Shown piece by piece: positions 16,098 through 22,978 of a DNA stretch of 23,610 bases. Location: positions 1 through 23,610 of the forward strand of contig JBGCFY010000174.1 of assembly GCA_045110315.1 (NCBI GenBank), given 5' to 3'. Position 1 is the first letter of the stretch; each line of letters starts with the position of its first letter. Origin of the DNA: CALFBG01 sp045110315. Lineage in GTDB: Bacteria; Bacteroidota; Bacteroidia; Chitinophagales; Saprospiraceae. A program made the translations under genes and the position numbers. Under the pieces are notes generated by a model, which saw nothing but the letters and a program-made list of their open reading frames with translations, made no database searches and was not told the origin of the DNA.

Positions 16098-16754
16098 ATG
16101 ATCCATCACGAAAAATATACAAAGGCATCCACAATCATCGATCATGAGCATTCGCTGCTGCAAGATTTTCTAGCACAAACAATCGAACGAACGGATAACG
16201 ACAAAACTAAAGCCATTAAAATTTATTACGCGGTGCGCGATGGTTGGATTTATTCGCCGTATCAAGTAGTATTTACCGAAGCAGCATTGCGCGCGAGTGA
16301 TATCATGCCTCGTCCAAAAGGACATTGTATTGATAAAGCAATATTGATGATTGCGCTTTGTCGAGCAGCAGGAATTCCGAGTCGCTTGGGATTAGCGAAA
16401 GTAACCAATCACGTTTCAACGGAACGCCTAGAAGTCATTTTGCAATCCAACGAATTAGTGCCACACGGTTACGTCGAAGTTTACTTAAACGAAAAATGGA
16501 TAAAAGCAACGCCAGCATTCAATCAGTCGCTTTGCGAAAAATTGAACGTCGCTGCGCTAGAATTTGACGGCGAAACAGATTCACTCCTACAGTCTTATAA
16601 CGAAGCGGGTGGTGTTTTTATGGAATACATTGAAGATTATGGTCACTTTGAAGATATACCAATTCCTTATATGATTGAACTCGCAAGAGCGCACTATCCA
16701 CACGTCTTTAATAATGCAACTGGAATTGGAGACTTTAAGTTCTTGGAAGAATGA
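16098..16754 (+). CDS. Transglutaminase-like domain protein (possibly altered triad)
   Basis: A 218-residue soluble protein without signal peptide. The papain-like transglutaminase core is visible: KGHCIDKAILMIALCRAAGI (75-93) carries the nucleophile Cys77, and VPHGYVEVYLNEKWIKATPA (121-140) carries His123. In most family members the third residue is the Asp of a W..VDPT motif; here that place reads WIKATPA, with Thr138, so the triad may be altered or another residue may serve. The C-terminal part contains an acidic stretch (EYIEDYGHFEDIPIP). Bacterial relatives act as proteases or peptide hydrolases, or cross-link proteins; the substrate here is unknown. It follows the unknown membrane protein by 21 bases and precedes the E1 fusion by 78 bases. 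Confidence 0.8.
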   Translation: MIHHEKYTKASTIIDHEHSLLQDFLAQTIERTDNDKTKAIKIYYAVRDGWIYSPYQVVFTEAALRASDIMPRPKGHCIDKAILMIALCRAAGIPSRLGLAKVTNHVSTERLEVILQSNELVPHGYVEVYLNEKWIKATPAFNQSLCEKLNVAALEFDGETDSLLQSYNEAGGVFMEYIEDYGHFEDIPIPYMIELARAHYPHVFNNATGIGDFKFLEE

Positions 16755-16791
16755 AAGTACAACGCTGCATTTTGAAACCAAATAAAAAATA

Positions 16792-16810
16792 AAGTCTTTC
16801 AAAGACTTTT
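16792..16810. terminator. Perfect 19-base palindrome ahead of the E1 gene
   Basis: AAAGTCTTT-C-AAAGACTTT is symmetric over its full length. As RNA it gives a six-pair stem AAAGUC/GACUUU with a loop UUUCAAA, followed by TCT and preceded by an A-rich tract. It may act as a weak terminator between the transglutaminase-like gene and E1, or as an operator. Confidence 0.35.
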
Positions 16811-16832
16811 CTAACCAATGACATACTGAATT

Positions 16833-18905
16833 ATGATTGATAATAAAACGCGCATTAACAAAAAAATATTAGAGAAGGCTTTCCAATTGATGGCAACGGC
16901 GAAGACAATGAGTGTGGTCTATGAGGATAATTTTAAGCTAGTATCTAAGTACGTTCATGCTACCTCTCGTGGACACGAAGCCATACAGCTTGCGCTCGCG
17001 ATGCAACTTCAGCCACAAGATTACTTAGGTCCTTATTACCGAGATGATGCTATCTTACTAGGCATTGGAATGGAACCTTATGAGTTGATGCTGCAATTGA
17101 TGGCAAAAAGAGCCGACCCTTTTTCGGGAGGAAGGTCATACTATTCCCATCCTAGTCTGAAGGTAGCAGATAAACCTAAAATTCCACATCAATCTTCTGC
17201 TACGGGAATGCAGGCGATTCCAATGACAGGCGTAGCACTTGGTATTCAGTATAAAGAGCAAGAAAAATTATCGAAGCTAAACGCTAAGCAAAATCCAGTC
17301 GTAGTTTGTTCGTTGGGAGATGCTTCCATTACCGAAGGAGAAGTCTCGGAAGCTTTCCAAATGGCAGCACTTAAGCAACTGCCCATGTTATATCTCGTAC
17401 AAGATAACGAGTGGGATATTTCTGCACACGCTTCCGAAATCAGAGCGGCAGATGCTACCGAGTATTTACAAGGTTTTCCCGGGATTGAAGTACGAACTAT
17501 TGATGGAACCGATTTTATGGAATCTTATCTTTGTGTAAAAGAGGTAATTGCTACGATTAGAAAAGAACGCCGACCATTTTTAATTCATGCGAAAGTGCCG
17601 CTTTTAAATCATCATACTTCAGGCGTACGGATGGAATGGTATCGAGATGATTTGGAAGAACAACGATTGCGCGATCCGTATCCTTTATTTATAAAACAAT
17701 TATTAGCTGAAGGTTTTAGCCAAAAAGCATTAACTAAAATAGAGACTACTGCGAAAGCTTTAGTCTTAGCCGATTTTGAGCGAGCAGTAGCTGCCGAAGA
17801 TCCTAAACCCGAAGATTTGTTTACGCACGATTTTGCTCCTACGCCGATTACAGAAGAGCTAGGGGAAAGAGCACCCGCCGGAAATGAAGAAAAAGTAATG
17901 GTCGATTGTGCTCTATTTGCCGTAAAGGAATTGATGGCGAAACATAAAGAGTGCTTGCTCTACGGACAAGATGTTGGTAGACGACTCGGTGGTGTATTTA
18001 GAGAAGCTGCTACACTTGCACAAACGTTTGGCGATCATCGGGTTTTCAATACGCCAATTCAAGAGGCATTCATTATTGGTAGCACGGTGGGGATGTCGGC
18101 GGCAGGTTTGAAGCCAATCGTTGAAGTGCAATTTGCAGATTACATTTGGCCAGGTTTAAATCAACTCTTTACGGAAGTTAGTCGATCCTGCTATTTGTCG
18201 AATGGTAAATGGCCGGTGAGCTGTATTATTCGTATTCCCATTGGTGCTTATGGTAGTGGTGGTCCTTATCATTCTTCGAGTGTAGAATCGGTATTGTCTA
18301 ATATTCGTGGAATTAAAGTTGCTTATCCCAGTAACGGTGCTGATTTGAAAGGACTGATGAAGTCAGCGTATTACGATCCAAACCCAATTGTAATTTTAGA
18401 GCACAAAGGTTTATATTGGTCAAAAGTACGGGGCACAGATGCTGCGCGCACTATTGAACCTAGTGAAGATTATGTCGTGCCTTTTGGCAAGGCTAGAAAT
18501 GTTTTAGCCGCTAAAGAAGAAGTACAAGAAGCAGGACGAAGTTTATTAGTCGTTACCTACGGAATGGGCGTTCATTGGAGTTTGAATGCTGCCGAAGATT
18601 ATCCAGGGAGGATTAGTATTTTAGATTTAAGAACGATTTATCCTTTGGATACAGCGGCTATTTTTGCAGCGGTTCGAACACATCACCGCTGTTTGGTGGT
18701 AACAGAAGAACCCGTACATAATTCATTTGCACAAAGCGTTGCTGCTCGGATTCAAGAAAATTGTTTCGAAGCTTTAGATGCGCCCGTGCGAACGATTGGC
18801 TCAGAAAATATGCCAGCGATTCCGTTAAACTCCGTTTTAGAACAAGCGATGATTCCTTCGATCGAAAAAGTAAGTGTTGCCATAGGAGATTTATTAGCAT
18901 ATTAA
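16833..18905 (+). CDS. 2-oxoacid dehydrogenase E1, fused alpha and beta subunits
   Basis: Thiamine-diphosphate enzyme that decarboxylates a 2-oxoacid and passes the acyl group to a lipoyl E2. The 690-residue chain joins what are two subunits in many bacteria: an alpha-like half (about 1-340) and a beta-like half (about 350-690). The alpha half has HATSRGHEAIQLA (42-54), GPYYRDDA (66-73) and the ThDP/Mg motif SLGDASITEGE (160-170), ending near DNEWDIS (191-197). The beta half has YGQDVGRRLGGVFREA (377-392), NTPIQEAFIIG (406-416) with the catalytic-type Glu411, and QFADYIWPGLNQL (433-445). This fused form is widespread in Bacteroidota and is usually labelled branched-chain 2-oxoacid (2-oxoisovalerate) dehydrogenase or pyruvate dehydrogenase E1; I cannot tell which substrate is used. 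No E2 or E3 gene is in the window. The SDR gene begins 12 bases downstream. Confidence 0.9.
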   Translation: MIDNKTRINKKILEKAFQLMATAKTMSVVYEDNFKLVSKYVHATSRGHEAIQLALAMQLQPQDYLGPYYRDDAILLGIGMEPYELMLQLMAKRADPFSGGRSYYSHPSLKVADKPKIPHQSSATGMQAIPMTGVALGIQYKEQEKLSKLNAKQNPVVVCSLGDASITEGEVSEAFQMAALKQLPMLYLVQDNEWDISAHASEIRAADATEYLQGFPGIEVRTIDGTDFMESYLCVKEVIATIRKERRPFLIHAKVPLLNHHTSGVRMEWYRDDLEEQRLRDPYPLFIKQLLAEGFSQKALTKIETTAKALVLADFERAVAAEDPKPEDLFTHDFAPTPITEELGERAPAGNEEKVMVDCALFAVKELMAKHKECLLYGQDVGRRLGGVFREAATLAQTFGDHRVFNTPIQEAFIIGSTVGMSAAGLKPIVEVQFADYIWPGLNQLFTEVSRSCYLSNGKWPVSCIIRIPIGAYGSGGPYHSSSVESVLSNIRGIKVAYPSNGADLKGLMKSAYYDPNPIVILEHKGLYWSKVRGTDAARTIEPSEDYVVPFGKARNVLAAKEEVQEAGRSLLVVTYGMGVHWSLNAAEDYPGRISILDLRTIYPLDTAAIFAAVRTHHRCLVVTEEPVHNSFAQSVAARIQENCFEALDAPVRTIGSENMPAIPLNSVLEQAMIPSIEKVSVAIGDLLAY

Positions 18906-18917
18906 TATTTACAGCGA

Positions 18918-19715
18918 ATGACTGCATTTAAAAATCAAGTTGTCTGGATTACAGGAGCCTCCTCCGGCATCGGAGAAGCGCTAGCTTATGCTTGTGCAAA
19001 AGAAGGGAGTAAACTGGTTTTATCTGCAAGGAGGACATCTGCTCTAGAGCGTGTCAAAGCAGCGTGTCAATTACCAGGTGATCAAATATTAGTTGTACCG
19101 CTGGACTTAGCGGAACACGATGCGATGCAAACTAAAGTGGAGCAAGTCATGCAACACTTTGGTCGGATCGATCATTTGATTAATAATGCAGGGATTAGTC
19201 AACGGTCGTTGTTAAAAGATACCGAGTTTGCGGTATTTAAAAAATTAATTGATGTTGATTACCTTGGAACGGTAGCCCTTACCAAAGCAGTATTGCCCAT
19301 TTTTATGGAACAGCAGCGTGGGCATTTCTCGGTGGTGACGAGTTTGATGGGGAAATTTGCTTCTCCACTGCGTGCGGGTTATTGTGGCGCGAAACACGCG
19401 CTGCATGGTTTTTTTGACGCCCTTCGAATGGAACATCACGAAGATCAGATCAAAGTCACTTTAATTTGTCCAGGGTTTATTCAAACCAACGTTTCAATGA
19501 ATGCGTTAACGGGAGATGGCTCACCGCAACAAACAATGGATCAAGCCACGGGAAAAGGGATTCCTGTAGATCGTTGTGCCCAAAAAATAATTCGTGGAAT
19601 CAAAGCCAATCGACACGAAGTGATCGTCGCCAGAAGAGAAAAAATAGGGGTTTACCTCAAAAGGTTTTTTCCGAGATTACTTCATGAGTTCGTAAGAAAA
19701 TCTGAGGTGACTTAG
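18918..19715 (+). CDS. Short-chain dehydrogenase/reductase (classical SDR)
   Basis: A 265-residue NAD(P)H-dependent oxidoreductase. The Rossmann nucleotide motif ITGASSGIGEAL (11-22), the NNAG motif (89-92), Ser142 in VVTSLMG, and the YxxxK pair Tyr155/Lys159 in YCGAKH are all intact. SARR at 36-39 after the second strand suggests NADP(H) preference. The overall pattern (LICPGFIQTNVS, a C-terminal basic tail KRFFPRLLHEFVRKS) resembles the DHRS7-like or acyl/ketosteroid-type SDRs common in Bacteroidota; the substrate is unknown. It starts 12 bases after the E1 fusion and is surely in the same transcript. No terminator directly follows the stop; instead a promoter-like sequence appears 60 bases later. 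Confidence 0.9.
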   Translation: MTAFKNQVVWITGASSGIGEALAYACAKEGSKLVLSARRTSALERVKAACQLPGDQILVVPLDLAEHDAMQTKVEQVMQHFGRIDHLINNAGISQRSLLKDTEFAVFKKLIDVDYLGTVALTKAVLPIFMEQQRGHFSVVTSLMGKFASPLRAGYCGAKHALHGFFDALRMEHHEDQIKVTLICPGFIQTNVSMNALTGDGSPQQTMDQATGKGIPVDRCAQKIIRGIKANRHEVIVARREKIGVYLKRFFPRLLHEFVRKSEVT

Positions 19716-19775
19716 AATCAGTTGAAAGTTTAGCCTGTTTATTGCCTCAGAAAAAATTATTTTAAAAAAAGTAAA

Positions 19776-19807
19776 TTGCCGCTAAGCGAATCCATGATCT
19801 ACTTTTG
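19776..19807 (+). promoter_or_regulatory. Promoter-like TTG-N21-TACTTTTG with no gene behind it
   Basis: TTG at 19776-19778 is followed after 21 bases by TACTTTTG (19800-19807), an exact -7 box followed by C. Transcription would start near 19814. The nearest downstream start codon of a real gene is at 20379, beyond a strong terminator at 20173-20203, so this promoter would make a non-coding or leader RNA. Confidence 0.55.
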
Positions 19808-19813
19808 CAAGGT

Positions 19814-20203
19814 AGCGAATTGATCATCAAGTCCTTCCTAGTAAGCTAAAATCAACATAAGTAAAATAAGCAAGTCACAAAAAGTGCTGATTCTAAGATA
19901 TTGTGGCTAGAAAGACTTTCTGTCTATTTTAGCATGGGATAAAGGCACCATTATTGCAGTCTCTTACGCAATTCCTCTCCATCAAAATATCCCCGATTTT
20001 AAAATAATTTAGATTGATTTTATCGCAGTGCAGTGTGTAAAACAGCCACCACTTTGCCTATGGTGAACGTGGATAGCTTGCGCGAAAATGGTAGTCGAAA
20101 AATCATCTCTTAAACGCACACTCCCCTCAATTGAGGGCACCGAATTACATAGATGTTCAATGGGAATTTTGCGCTCTGCTATAGCTTTAGCAGAGCTTTT
20201 TTT
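19814..20203 (+). ncRNA. Candidate independent non-coding RNA, about 390 bases
   Basis: The stretch is bracketed by the promoter-like sequence at 19776-19807 and the perfect terminator at 20173-20203, and holds no credible ORF. The 3' half is noticeably richer in G and C than typical spacers here and can fold: AGTGTGT (20032-20038) pairs with GCACACT (20116-20122, one G-U), enclosing a CACCA/TGGTG stem (20047-20051, 20061-20065). CCCTCAATTGAGGG (20124-20137) forms another hairpin before the terminator. Length would suit tmRNA or RNase P RNA, but I do not find the conserved words of either, and it does not look like 6S or SRP RNA. A shorter RNA starting near 20020, or a long 5' leader attenuating the aldehyde dehydrogenase, are alternatives. 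The rest of the spacer (20204-20378) shows nothing clear. Confidence 0.4.
20173..20203 (+). terminator. Strong intrinsic terminator within an intergenic region
   Basis: GCTCTGCTA (20173-20181), loop TAGCTT, TAGCAGAGC (20188-20196), then seven T (20197-20203). It is the most canonical terminator in the window, works on the plus strand only, and lies 457 bases after the SDR stop and 176 bases before the aldehyde dehydrogenase start. Confidence 0.88.
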
Positions 20204-20378
20204 ATTGGAGTTGTATTCGTATCTTAAATTTCTGATTAATTAGCTTTTGTTAGGAAGTATTCAAGCTAAATGATTAAATTGAAATAACTTCTAATGATGA
20301 CTAATAAGTGCTAAGAGAAAATTAATAAGAGATATAATTTTTCGAACTACTTTTAGCTACGCCATAAAAAATCGATTC

Positions 20379-21815
20379 ATGACAACGAATGCCTTAGATG
20401 ACCAACTAACAGAACAGCAAGCAAAAATTGCTGCAACTTTTGCTTTACAACGCGCTCACCAACGTACAATTGCTGCGACGACCGCCAAGCAAAGAATTGC
20501 CAAGCTCAAAAAGTTGATGGCCACCATTCTTAAATATAAGCCTGCGATCCGGGAGGCGATGTACAAAGATTTTAAAAAGCATGAAAGTGAAACTGATCTC
20601 ACTGAAATTTTGCCAGTCACTTCTGAAATCAAACACGTTATTAGCCATTTACCAAATTGGATGCGAGCAAAGAAAGTATCTACGCCTTTAACTCTATTAG
20701 GAACCTCTTCTTATATTCATTACGAAGCAAAAGGAGTAGTCTTGATTATTTCTCCTTGGAATTTTCCAGTTAATTTGACGTTTTGTCCTTTAATTTCAGC
20801 CATTGCTGCTGGAAACTGCGTTATCCTAAAACCTTCCGAACATACACCAAATGCTGCTGCCGTAATGCGCCAAATAGTGGAAGACTTATACGATGAAAAA
20901 GAAGTTGCTATTTTTACAGGAGATCATACCGTAGCTACGAGCTTGCTAAAATTACCATTCGATCATATGTTTTTCACGGGAAGTCCAAGCATCGGTAAAA
21001 TTGTAATGCGAGCAGCGGCGGAGCACTTGAGTTCCGTCACACTAGAGCTAGGAGGAAAATCGCCTACCATCGTAGATGAAACAGCAAACCTAGAAGAAGC
21101 CGCTGGGAAAATTGCCTGGGCAAAGTATTTGAATAATGGTCAAGTTTGTATCGCTCCAGATTACGTATTTGTGCACGAATCTAAAAAAGTGGAATTGCTG
21201 AAGTTGATCAAAGCTAAGACAGAAGTTTATTATACGACGTCTCCAATAGATTCTACGTCTTATGGGAGAATGGTCAACGAGCGGCACTATCAACGGGTAA
21301 AAACAATGATCGAATCGGCACAAGCGGAAGGCGCAACGGTAGAAATGGGCGCAGCGTTTGAAGACAGTGAAGTTTACATTGCACCGACGCTCTTGTCTAA
21401 TGTCAAAGAAAGCAGTAAGGTAATGCAAGAAGAAATTTTTGGACCCGTTTTACCCGTCATGAGTTATCAGTCGATCGAGGAAGTTATTGATTTTATTAAC
21501 CAAAGAGAAAAGCCTTTAGCATTATATATTTATAGTAAAAGCAAAAAGAATATCGACCAGGTCATTCGCCATACGAGTGCTGGTGGAACATGCATCAATG
21601 ATAGCGTAATTCACTTTTTTAATAATTATTTACCGTTTGGTGGCGTAAATAATAGTGGGATAGGAAAATCACATGGCATTTTTGGATTTGAGGCTTTTTC
21701 TAACGCACGAAGTATACTAAAACAGCATACCCGATTTTTTGCGTTGAAATTAATGTTGCCACCTTACACGCCACGCGTACAAAAATTAATTGATTTGACG
21801 ATGAAGTGGTTTTAA
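20379..21815 (+). CDS. Aldehyde dehydrogenase, class 3 (fatty aldehyde) type
   Basis: Oxidises aldehydes to carboxylic acids with NAD(P)+. The 478-residue chain has the short class 3 layout, lacking the longer N-terminus of class 1/2 enzymes. Active-site residues are present: Asn128 in ISPWNFPVNL (124-133), Lys151 in ILKPSEHTP, FFTGSPSIGK (198-207) of the cofactor site, the general base Glu223 in TLELGGKSP and the nucleophile Cys257 in NNGQVCIAPDYV. EEIFGPVLPV and LPFGGVNNSGIGKSHG are typical of the C-terminal half. The C-terminal 30 residues (FFALKLMLPPYTPRVQKLID) are hydrophobic and basic, as in membrane-associated fatty aldehyde dehydrogenases. It has its own spacer with a strong terminator upstream and is probably transcribed alone. 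Substrate range is inferred. Confidence 0.93.
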   Translation: MTTNALDDQLTEQQAKIAATFALQRAHQRTIAATTAKQRIAKLKKLMATILKYKPAIREAMYKDFKKHESETDLTEILPVTSEIKHVISHLPNWMRAKKVSTPLTLLGTSSYIHYEAKGVVLIISPWNFPVNLTFCPLISAIAAGNCVILKPSEHTPNAAAVMRQIVEDLYDEKEVAIFTGDHTVATSLLKLPFDHMFFTGSPSIGKIVMRAAAEHLSSVTLELGGKSPTIVDETANLEEAAGKIAWAKYLNNGQVCIAPDYVFVHESKKVELLKLIKAKTEVYYTTSPIDSTSYGRMVNERHYQRVKTMIESAQAEGATVEMGAAFEDSEVYIAPTLLSNVKESSKVMQEEIFGPVLPVMSYQSIEEVIDFINQREKPLALYIYSKSKKNIDQVIRHTSAGGTCINDSVIHFFNNYLPFGGVNNSGIGKSHGIFGFEAFSNARSILKQHTRFFALKLMLPPYTPRVQKLIDLTMKWF

Positions 21816-21840
21816 ACGAATTAGCTACGACCATAAAAAA

Positions 21841-21876
21841 TGCGCTAAGGAATTGTGTTGATCACTCCTTAGCGCA
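21841..21876. terminator. Terminator between aldehyde dehydrogenase and iscA
   Basis: Perfect 11-base arms TGCGCTAAGGA (21841-21851) and TCCTTAGCGCA (21866-21876) enclose a 14-base loop. On the minus strand the hairpin is followed by six T (from AAAAAA at 21835-21840), an ideal terminator for the isc genes. On the plus strand it is followed by ATTATAA, weaker but usable for the aldehyde dehydrogenase. Confidence 0.85.
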
Positions 21877-21966
21877 ATTATAAGAGATATTTATTTGAAA
21901 CTAATTTTTCTATCGTCAGCGGTATATGACATTTACCTAAAACGATAGATCACTAAACCATTTTTA

Positions 21967-22293
21967 TCAAACGGCAAAACTCTCTCCACATCCACATTCT
22001 CGGGATGCGTTAGGATTATTAAAATAAAACCCCTTACCATTCAAGCCACCAGAAAATTCGAGTGTCGTATTGCATAAATAGAGAAAACTCTTTAAGTCTG
22101 TAACTATTTTGACTCCTTTATCTTCAAAAACTTGATCATTTGGTTGAGTCTCATTATCAAAATCCATTTTATAAGACAAGCCAGAGCAGCCACCACTGGT
22201 GACACTCACTCTGATAAAAAAGTCATCTTCTAGACTTTGACCAGTTCGAAGTTCATCAATCTTAGACTTCGCACTATCTGCAACAAATAACAT
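21967..22293 (-). CDS. iscA: A-type iron-sulfur carrier protein (IscA/ErpA family)
   Basis: A small cytosolic protein that receives Fe-S clusters from the IscU scaffold and hands them to target enzymes. The 108-residue length is usual. The three cluster-binding cysteines are present: Cys36 in SGGCSGLSYKM, and Cys100 and Cys102 in the C-terminal RECGCGESF. NNPNASRECGCG is the standard C-terminal signature. It lies downstream of iscU on the same strand but separated by 208 bases that contain a palindrome and a tandem repeat, so it may have its own control. Distinguishing IscA from ErpA or SufA by eye is not reliable; its position behind iscS and iscU favours IscA. Confidence 0.92.
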   Translation of the reverse strand: MLFVADSAKSKIDELRTGQSLEDDFFIRVSVTSGGCSGLSYKMDFDNETQPNDQVFEDKGVKIVTDLKSFLYLCNTTLEFSGGLNGKGFYFNNPNASRECGCGESFAV

Positions 22294-22320
22294 TTGCTTT
22301 ATTTTTATTTTACTTAAAAT

Positions 22321-22341
22321 ATTAGTTGAATATCAACTAAT
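22321..22341. promoter_or_regulatory. Perfect 21-base palindrome upstream of iscA
   Basis: ATTAGTTGA-ATA-TCAACTAAT is symmetric over 9-base arms around a 3-base centre, 28 bases ahead of the iscA start (minus strand). Its position and symmetry fit an operator for a dimeric regulator; it does not resemble the E. coli IscR type 2 site. As RNA it could also be a small hairpin in the iscA leader. Confidence 0.45.
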
Positions 22342-22466
22342 GCTCAACAGATATGATAGTTGCAGTATCAATTTGCCTCATAAAAATAATAAGGAGAAGT
22401 GATAAAACAAACGATTCTGTCAATTTATTTGAATAAGAAATTTAGCTTTAGTTAAGTAGCTAATTC

Positions 22467-22494
22467 TTAATTACTTTTATTTAATTACTTTTAT
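22467..22494. repeat. Perfect 14-base tandem duplication
   Basis: TTAATTACTTTTAT occurs twice back to back (22467-22480 and 22481-22494), eight bases beyond the iscU stop codon. It looks like a recent slippage duplication in AT-rich sequence. Confidence 0.9.
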
Positions 22495-22501
22495 ACGGTA
22501 C

Positions 22502-22915
22502 TTAGTGGCTAGCTTCTTCTACCGTTACGGTAATGCCATTCTTTTCTTGGTAATCCTTAATGGCTCCCTTGATTGCATCTTCTGCGAGTACAGAACAGTG
22601 AATTTTCACTGGAGGTAAAGCTAACTCCTCTACAATTGTCATATTATCAATGGTCAACGCTTCGTCGATTGACTTCCCTTTTAACCACTCCGTTGCCAAA
22701 GAAGAAGAAGCAATGGCAGAACCACATCCAAAAGTTTTGAATTTAGCATCTTTGATCGTTCCTGAATCTTCGTCCACTTCAATTTGTAAACGCATTACGT
22801 CTCCACATTCAGGTGCACCTACTAAACCTGTACCAACTGTTTTTTTACTTTTATCTAGCGTACCAACATTTTTTGGATGCTTAAAGTGCTCTAATAATTT
22901 ATCTGAATAAGCCAT
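22502..22915 (-). CDS. iscU: Iron-sulfur cluster scaffold protein IscU
   Basis: Scaffold on which IscS-derived sulfur and iron are assembled into [2Fe-2S] clusters. The 137-residue protein begins with the family signature AYSDKLLEHFKHPKNVGTL. Ligands are intact: Cys37 and Asp39 in GAPECGDVM, Cys64 in FKTFGCGSAIASSS, and His106 and Cys107 in LPPVKIHCSVLAEDAI; LPPVK is the HscA chaperone recognition motif. It follows iscS by 63 bases and is on the same strand, so the two are likely co-transcribed. The C-terminal extension (EKNGITVTVEEASH) is slightly longer than in E. coli. No hscA, hscB or fdx gene lies between it and iscA. Confidence 0.97.
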   Translation of the reverse strand: MAYSDKLLEHFKHPKNVGTLDKSKKTVGTGLVGAPECGDVMRLQIEVDEDSGTIKDAKFKTFGCGSAIASSSLATEWLKGKSIDEALTIDNMTIVEELALPPVKIHCSVLAEDAIKGAIKDYQEKNGITVTVEEASH

Positions 22916-22978
22916 AATTTCTATATTTTAGTGATTTTTTTTAATAAGAATTTGTCGTAAAAATAGGGTTTAGCAAAT

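Noticed and set aside
19814..20203. RNase P RNA, tmRNA, SRP RNA or 6S RNA
   Set aside because: The length suits the first two, but the GAGGAAAGTCC-type RNase P core, a tmRNA T-arm and tag reading frame, the SRP GGAAGCAGCC loop and the 6S long closing stem were not found on the plus strand. A covariance-model search would settle it.
20088..20243. 51-codon frame in the candidate RNA region
   Set aside because: It reads straight through the intrinsic terminator at 20173-20203 and has no recognisable coding character.
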